This document shows positions 59,349 to 64,000 of a stretch of 64,000 nucleotides of DNA, one piece after another. The number at the start of each line of letters is the position of its first letter. Position 1 is the stretch's first letter. Position numbers and translations under genes: made by a program. The stretch lies in contig NZ_JODM01000002.1 in NCBI RefSeq assembly GCF_000717995.1, positions 434,001 to 498,000 of the forward strand, given 5' to 3'. The DNA is from Streptomyces violaceorubidus. Lineage in GTDB: Bacteria; Actinomycetota; Actinomycetes; Streptomycetales; Streptomycetaceae. Under the pieces are notes generated by a model. The model saw only the letters and a program-made list of their open reading frames with translations, was not told where the DNA came from and made no database searches.

Positions 59349-61135
59349 GTGCGGTGCGGCTCACTCGCGGGCTCGATGGCGTTCCTCCGGTCCGTCACCT
59401 CGTACGGACTGGGCACCGGGAAGTAGGCCCTGAGGAAACGATCCAGCATGGTCCGTTGCGCTTCCGGGTCGGCCGCTTCGACCGTGTCGTTGAGGCAGAA
59501 GGTGTCCATGTTCCGGTGGGCGAGGAGCGTGTTGAGGCGCCGGTCGGCGAGGTCCGCCGAGAGGTCGATGTACCGGTACTGGATCTCCCCCACCGTGGCC
59601 CGTGCCGAGTGGTACGCGAAGTAGTGGTGCAGCGAGGAGGCGATCGGCACGTCGTCCGGGGACCGGAAACGCGAGTGCTGGGTGGCGGCGTGCTCCTGCG
59701 TGAAGGTCTCCTCGATCTCCTGGAGCACACTCCGGCGCAGCGCGTGCGGGGTGTGCTTCATCTTCTGGGAAATGGCGGTACCGAATTTCTGGGCGATGAG
59801 CCAACGGCTGTTCTTGCCCGCGGCGTTGACCGGGAGGTCGTCCGGGGAGGCGGGCCCGCCCGGTATCAGCGCGGGCGAGGTGAAGAACTTGGTGATGCCG
59901 TTCGGGTGGAAGAAGTGCGCGGGCGTGACCGGCCGGCCGAAGAACACGTCGTCGTTCAGGTAGAGGAAGCACTCCGAGAGCCCCGGAATGTGGTGCAGCT
60001 GGCTCTCGATGGCGTGGGAGTTGAACGTCGGCAGGGCGGCGGCCTCGGAGAAGATCTCCCGGTGGTCCACCACCCGGAGGTTCGCGTGCTGCGTCTGGAG
60101 CCAGGACGGCACCTGCCCCGCCGTGACGAGGTAGATGTTGCGCACCCAGGGCGCGTTCTGGTGGAGCGAGCGCAGCGAGTAGCGCAGTTCGTCGCGGCTG
60201 GTGAACCGCGAGTCGTTCGCCGCCTGCTCGTGCAGCCCGTCCGCGGTGAACCCCCGGCGCGCACGGTCGCGCGAGGCCCGCCAGACCGGGTCCGAGTCGT
60301 CCACCCAGGTGTAGACCACATCGATGGGGAACTGGTGGTCCTCGGGGAGCGGCACGGCGAACTCGGCCAGCGTCCGGGCCGTCCCCGTGCGGTACGCGGG
60401 AGGTATGGGGCTGAACAGGCTCTGCGGCGCCGACTTGCGCGCGGCGTCCACCGGGACCGCGTCGATGACCCGGTTGGGCCGCGGGGCGCGCAGCTCCCCC
60501 TCGCGCTCCGTCCACATCTCGATGTCGCATCCGGTGGCCGCGCCGAAGACCAGTTGCTGGGTCGGGTCGCACACGTACCAGGCGACCCTCAGCACCTTGT
60601 GGTGGCGCAGCTGCCGCCAGGAGCGCTCCTCGTCGCCGGGCTCCATGCGGGCCTCGCCGCCCGTGGCCGGCCCCACGTAGCCCGGGGCCTGGTCGAAGGC
60701 CAGCCGGAGCATCTCCTCCACCAGCGGGCGGGAGGCGGCGGGGACGGCGACGGCGGGCAGTCCGCTGCTGGTGCCGCGCACACAGAAGTAGTCGATGCCC
60801 GCCGATTCGAGGACGGAGACCACGATGTTGAGATTGCGGGCCCGGGCCGCCCAGTCGGTCGCCCCCTCGACCAGCATCGCGCGCATGTGGCGGCGGCCGA
60901 CCCGGACGACTCGGCGGGTGTGGGCGGGGCTGTGCCGGGGAGCGTTGCGCTTGCCCCCCATCGCCCAGACCACCGCGGCGGAGCGTACGGAGTCGGCCGC
61001 GGTGAGCGAGGACTTCACCGCTTTGCGGACGGGGGTGGGCACCCCGCGGACGATGCGCCGCCTCGCGCCGGTCGGGACCGCGGACCGGTAGGCCGAGATC
61101 AGCGCTCCGGCTTCAGGGTTGTCCGAGCCACCCAC
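59345..61135 (-). CDS. Stealth-family sugar phosphotransferase
   Basis: A 596-residue protein. The frame is open to 61225, but codon use before 61135 is not coding-like, so GTG 61135 (MGGSDNPEAGALISAYRS) is preferred. The Stealth family of GlcNAc-/hexose-1-phosphate transferases is shown by CR1 PIDVVYTWVDDSDPVWRASR, CR2 DELRYSLRSLHQNAPWVRNI with LVTAGQVPSWL, CR3 HAIESQLHHIPGLSECFLYL followed by NDDVFFG, and a CR4-like C-terminal NTLLAHRNMDTFCLNDT. Such enzymes build phosphodiester-linked capsular or wall polymers. It is the first gene of the cluster, and its stop overlaps the next start. A candidate promoter with an AT-rich leader lies upstream. Confidence 0.85.
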   Translation of the reverse strand: MGGSDNPEAGALISAYRSAVPTGARRRIVRGVPTPVRKAVKSSLTAADSVRSAAVVWAMGGKRNAPRHSPAHTRRVVRVGRRHMRAMLVEGATDWAARARNLNIVVSVLESAGIDYFCVRGTSSGLPAVAVPAASRPLVEEMLRLAFDQAPGYVGPATGGEARMEPGDEERSWRQLRHHKVLRVAWYVCDPTQQLVFGAATGCDIEMWTEREGELRAPRPNRVIDAVPVDAARKSAPQSLFSPIPPAYRTGTARTLAEFAVPLPEDHQFPIDVVYTWVDDSDPVWRASRDRARRGFTADGLHEQAANDSRFTSRDELRYSLRSLHQNAPWVRNIYLVTAGQVPSWLQTQHANLRVVDHREIFSEAAALPTFNSHAIESQLHHIPGLSECFLYLNDDVFFGRPVTPAHFFHPNGITKFFTSPALIPGGPASPDDLPVNAAGKNSRWLIAQKFGTAISQKMKHTPHALRRSVLQEIEETFTQEHAATQHSRFRSPDDVPIASSLHHYFAYHSARATVGEIQYRYIDLSADLADRRLNTLLAHRNMDTFCLNDTVEAADPEAQRTMLDRFLRAYFPVPSPYEVTDRRNAIEPASEPHRT

Positions 61136-61298
61136 GAGGCATTCACCATCCGTACCCAGCAGCTCTGCCCTCCAAGGGCTGCCGCACCTCGCTGTGCGGG
61201 ACCTTGGACTCGAAGAAGCACGCATTTCCAGACACGGGGGCCCAACACCCCCGTTTCGACTGCGATCGCCTCACACCGGCAATCCATCAAACTTTCAC

Positions 61299-61326
61299 AT
61301 AATGGTTTCCTAAAAGTCCAGATCAA
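61299..61326 (-). promoter_or_regulatory. Candidate promoter of the wall-polymer cluster
   Basis: On the minus strand TTGATC (61326-61321) and CATTAT (61304-61299) are 16 bases apart, in a stretch unusually rich in A and T for this genome. Predicted transcription would begin about 150 bases before the chosen start codon at 61135. A 10-bp inverted repeat (61313-61322 and 61393-61402) flanks it. Assigned by eye only. Confidence 0.35.
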
Positions 61327-61430
61327 GACAGCCGACAGACAGCTTGCGGCGCGTGACGATGACCACATGCGACGGGTACAACCATTTAATATTCTGGACT
61401 TTCAGCGCGGTGTGCTGTAGTGGCGCGCTC

Positions 61431-62558
61431 TCAACTACCCGACAGGCGTTCCCAGTCGGCCAGGGTCAGTCCCGGCTCCGACCGCTGCCTGTTCACCAGG
61501 ACGGCGCCGTCCGCGGCGACCACCGCCATCACGATCCGGCCGAGCCCGTCCAGGGCCAGCGCGGGGGTGCCCGCACAGTCCACCCCGGTGTCCGTCCACC
61601 ACAGCCCGCCGGACTCGGCTCCGGTGCCGCACACGCCCAGCACGGCCGTTCCCGTGCGCCCCTGGTGGGCCAGGACCGTGCAGTCGTAGCCGTCGACGGC
61701 GGCGCGGAGCGTGGCGTGCGGCCCCTCCCCGGGCGCCCCGCCGGCCGGGAAGGCCCACTCGCCGGGGCGCTGCGCGTAGACACCCGTCCCGCTCTGCTCG
61801 GACCAGTACGCGGTGAACACCCCGGGCGCCGTCTCCAGGAGCGCGGCCGAGCCCGGTGCGGGAGCGGGGGTGAGGTCCTGCGCCCGGCGCAGATCCGCCC
61901 CGGGCTCGGTCTGCACCCAGCGCATGACCGAACGGTGCCCCGGCGCGAGCAGTTCGACCAGTCCGGCCGAGTTCGCCGCGGCGCTCAGCCCGCCCGCGAC
62001 CGCGCCGCCGCGCAGGTCCTTCCACGCCTCCCAGGCCCCGCTTCTGGCCTCGCGCCGCAGCATGACGCCGCCGGGACCCCCGGAGACGAAGACGTGGACG
62101 GTGCCCTGAGCGTCGACGGCGGCGGTCGGCGCACCGAGGCTCGCCGCGTCCCTGGGATCACGGAAGGGGTTGCCGAGGGAACGCCAGTCGCCGAGCGTCC
62201 GCCCGGTCTGGTACTGCACGGCGTAGACCAGATCGGTCTTCGGTCCGCCGCCGCCGGACCGCTCCCGGCGCCCGAGGAAGTGCGCGTAGCGGTTGGCCCC
62301 CTGGGCCACGGCCAGGGACGTCAGCCCTTCGACGGGGAAGAGGTCCGGTCCGTCGAAGCGGCCGCTGCCCACCGCGGTCTCCGTCCAGCGGTGCACACCG
62401 GCTTCGACCAGCGCGTAGACGCTGAGGCGGTCGTCGTTCCCGCGCAGCAGCCACGAACCCGTGGGCGCGCAGGCCCCGGACGGGCGCCCAAGCCGTGCCT
62501 CGGCCGCGACACCGGATCGGGTCTCCCGGTCCACCGCCTGGGCACCTCTGCCGCGCAT
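61431..62558 (-). CDS. Beta-propeller-like protein of unknown function
   Basis: A 375-residue protein from ATG 62558 with GGAGGGG upstream. No signal peptide is evident. Repeated blades with W-x-D/S and AVDAQGTVHVFVSGGPGGVM, WEAWKDLRGGAVAGGLSAAA, NSAGLVELLAPGHRSVMRWV and ALALDGLGRIVMAVVAADGA suggest a 5- to 7-bladed propeller similar to secreted lectin-like domains in Streptomyces. The presence of GTGAESGGLWWTDTGVDCAG, with a lone cysteine pair (VCGTG and VDCAG), hints at a disulfide and extracytoplasmic life. It sits next to the wall-polymer cluster; a surface or ligand-binding role is plausible but unproven. Confidence 0.65.
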   Translation of the reverse strand: MRGRGAQAVDRETRSGVAAEARLGRPSGACAPTGSWLLRGNDDRLSVYALVEAGVHRWTETAVGSGRFDGPDLFPVEGLTSLAVAQGANRYAHFLGRRERSGGGGPKTDLVYAVQYQTGRTLGDWRSLGNPFRDPRDAASLGAPTAAVDAQGTVHVFVSGGPGGVMLRREARSGAWEAWKDLRGGAVAGGLSAAANSAGLVELLAPGHRSVMRWVQTEPGADLRRAQDLTPAPAPGSAALLETAPGVFTAYWSEQSGTGVYAQRPGEWAFPAGGAPGEGPHATLRAAVDGYDCTVLAHQGRTGTAVLGVCGTGAESGGLWWTDTGVDCAGTPALALDGLGRIVMAVVAADGAVLVNRQRSEPGLTLADWERLSGS

Positions 62559-62898
62559 GTGTGCCGTCCCCTCCCACGCCGGGCCTGGTGTCCACAGATG
62601 ACTCCAGAATTCGCCACATCATACGCACGACCGAACACCTGTCCCAGGGCCCTGCCGGTACCGCACCGGCCTCGTACGACGGCTTCTCCGGCGGGCGCCG
62701 GCGGGCGCGCGGCCACGGGCGGACCGGACGGCGCGCCCGCCCGGCGGCGCACACACCGGGCACATCGGTCGTACGCGTGCTCGACCGCGTGTCTATAGTT
62801 CAATGCCAACCAAGCGTCAGCCGAGCAGCACCGACCCGGCCCCTCACGGGAGCGGCCAGCTGCCCCTGCCCTCCGGGCACGAGTTGCGAGGACCCGCC
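62559..62898. other. Divergent intergenic region before the LCP gene
   Basis: About 340 bp between the propeller gene and the LCP gene. A TATAGT -10-like element lies at 62794-62799. An in-frame ATG at 62803 starts a stretch with coding-like third positions and could be an alternative start of the LCP protein. No small gene, RNA or clear operator was recognised. Confidence 0.45.
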
Positions 62899-64000
62899 GT
62901 GAGCCACGACCTGAGTACCCCCGTGCCGCCCGCCCCTCGATCGCCGAGCGAGGGGCGCGGGAGCCGCAGAGCCGGGAAGAACGGGAAGAAGAAGCGCCGC
63001 ACCGGCCGGAAGGTCCTGCTCGGCCTGGCGGTACTGGTCGTCGCCGCGGCCGGCACCGGCTACTGGCTCTACAGCGACCTCAACGGCAACATCAAGGGCG
63101 TCGACATCAACGACGCGATCGGCAAGGACCGGCCGGAGAAGCTCCCCACCTCCGGGCAGAACATCCTGATCCTCGGCTCCGACTCGCGCGCGGGCGACAA
63201 CGCCGAACTCAACACCGGCAAGGTCGCGGGAGCCCGTTCGGACACCGCCCTGGTCATGCACATCCCCGAGGGGCGCAAGGAGGCCGTCGCCGTCAGCATC
63301 CCGCGCGACACCCTGGTGACCCGGCCCGAGTGCACCAAGCCGGACGGCTCCGAGGTGGCCTCGGCGGAGCGTGTGATGTTCAACTCCGTCTACTCGCAGG
63401 TCGGTCCGGCCTGCGTGGTCAAGACGGTGGAGAAGATGTCCGGGGTCCGCATGGACCACTACGTGGAGATCGACTTCGCCGGCTTCAAGGACCTGGTGGA
63501 CGCGATAGGCGGCGTCACCGTCACCGTCGACCAGGACATCCACGACAAGTCCAGCGGACTCGACCTGACGGCCGGCACGCACAGACTGAACGGCACGGAC
63601 TCCCTGGCCTTCGTGCGCACCCGGCACGGCATCGGTGACGGCAGCGACCTCGGGCGGATCGGGCTCCAGCAGGAGTTCATGATCGCCCTGCTGAGCGAGA
63701 TCAAGAAGCAGGACCTCCTGGGCAGCCCGACCAAGACGTACAAGATCGCCGACACGCTCACCGCGGCCCTGACCACCGACTCCGAACTCGCCTCGCTCAC
63801 CGCGCTCGCGGACTTCGGACGCAGCCTGAACGGGGTCGACCCGTCCACGATGGAGACCATCATGCTGCCGGTGGCCTACGACAAGATCGACCCGAACCGG
63901 GTGGTGGCCGCGGAGCCGCAGGCGTCCACGCTGTGGAAGGCGATCCGCGGCGACAAGGAGATCCCGGAGTCGGCGAAGAAGTCCCCCGCGGGCGGCAAGA
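62899..64000 (+). CDS. LytR-CpsA-Psr (LCP) family phosphotransferase, truncated by the window edge
   Basis: At least 367 residues, open to the end of the window. GTG 62899 has GAGGA six bases upstream; ATG 62803 is an alternative in-frame start. A basic cytoplasmic stretch (RRAGKNGKKKRRTGRK) precedes a membrane helix (VLLGLAVLVVAAAGTGYWLY). The LCP domain then shows NILILGSDSRAGDNAELNTG, RSDTALVMHIPEGRKEAVAV, SIPRDTLVTRP, MDHYVEIDFAGFKDLVDAIG, GTDSLAFVRTRHGIGDGSDL with catalytic Arg/Asp-type residues. LCP enzymes transfer undecaprenyl-linked wall polymers onto peptidoglycan outside the membrane. Next to a teichoic-type gene cluster, it is a natural candidate ligase for that polymer. Confidence 0.88.
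   Translation, partial: MSHDLSTPVPPAPRSPSEGRGSRRAGKNGKKKRRTGRKVLLGLAVLVVAAAGTGYWLYSDLNGNIKGVDINDAIGKDRPEKLPTSGQNILILGSDSRAGDNAELNTGKVAGARSDTALVMHIPEGRKEAVAVSIPRDTLVTRPECTKPDGSEVASAERVMFNSVYSQVGPACVVKTVEKMSGVRMDHYVEIDFAGFKDLVDAIGGVTVTVDQDIHDKSSGLDLTAGTHRLNGTDSLAFVRTRHGIGDGSDLGRIGLQQEFMIALLSEIKKQDLLGSPTKTYKIADTLTAALTTDSELASLTALADFGRSLNGVDPSTMETIMLPVAYDKIDPNRVVAAEPQASTLWKAIRGDKEIPESAKKSPAGGK

Noticed and set aside
55101..59426. A 1441-residue open frame on the plus strand through the wall-polymer cluster
   Set aside because: It is antisense to three real minus-strand genes whose motifs and ribosome sites are clear. Long antisense frames are expected in very GC-rich DNA.
59345..61225. Start of the Stealth gene at ATG 61225
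   Set aside because: The first 30 codons have low third-position GC and no ribosome site; GTG 61135 fits coding bias better, though it too has a weak site.
62803..62898. ATG 62803 as the LCP start
   Set aside because: In frame and coding-like, but without a ribosome site and only 3 bp past a TATAGT element. GTG 62899 with GAGGA was preferred; the alternative remains possible.

Overview
The window reads as a chromosomal segment of a Streptomyces (or very close actinomycete). Codons are strongly GC-biased, GTG and TTG starts are common, 4-bp ATGA/GTGA overlaps are frequent, and the gene content is typical of the genus: a conservon, a large SARP/NB-ARC/TPR regulator, the sporulation regulator whiI next to hemE and a thiolase/fadB pair, and the coproporphyrin-dependent haem genes. 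From memory, whiI and hemE are close neighbours in S. coelicolor too. I saw no tRNA, rRNA, CRISPR array, transposase or integrase.

Layout. 1-1328: end of a conservon (cvnB-cvnC-cvnD). 1350-4901 (minus): osmoprotectant ABC transporter operon (ATPase, two permeases, lipoprotein). 5131-7269: NLR-like NB-ARC/TPR protein with an N-terminal amyloid-like motif. 7263-12485: SARP regulator divergent from two genes of unknown function. 12661-14280: an eroded patch with a shrunken beta-propeller gene, a 35-residue micro-gene and a frameshifted gene that carries a second amyloid-like motif. 14307-18923: msrB, murC, a small conserved gene, a RibD-type reductase and zapE. 19112-20025: a secreted protein and an apparent carbonic anhydrase/SulP deletion fusion. 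20140-30114: SPFH protein, PhoX-like phosphatase, FAD/Rieske oxidoreductase, polysaccharide deacetylase, zinc-ribbon protein, Pth2-like protein, DUF692 (MNIO) enzyme with a TIGR04222-like membrane protein, and a secreted S33 peptidase. 30232-35064: hemQ and hemY, then a DUF4349 lipoprotein and a CoA-disulfide-reductase-like flavoprotein. 35065-36687: tandem repeats, a small protein and a rhomboid protease.

36706-42107 (minus) is a tightly packed five-gene operon: Fe/2-oxoglutarate oxygenase, GT-A-like protein, ornithine-decarboxylase-like enzyme, GNAT and MFS exporter. It looks like a compact biosynthesis/modification/export unit. It faces a GH3 N-acetylglucosaminidase (42522-44042), and each side of the shared control region has a DasR-like operator. 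This operon is my best candidate for an undescribed system.

44230-52220: hemE, a DUF3000 protein, whiI with a clear sigma-WhiG promoter, RNase D, and a thiolase-fadB beta-oxidation operon closed by a strong terminator. 52306-61135 (minus): a cell-wall glycopolymer (teichoic-acid-type) cluster with two bifunctional GT2/CDP-glycerol transferases, one shortened GT2 paralogue and a Stealth phosphotransferase. It is followed by a beta-propeller protein and, at the right edge, an LCP ligase that could attach such polymers to peptidoglycan.

Decay and duplication recur in the window. Gene 3' ends are duplicated downstream of hemQ and of the 35389-35733 gene. There are in-frame deletion products (12661-13413, 19591-20025) and a multi-frameshift gene (13826-14280). 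All functional assignments come from reading motifs and translated sequence; no database search was possible.
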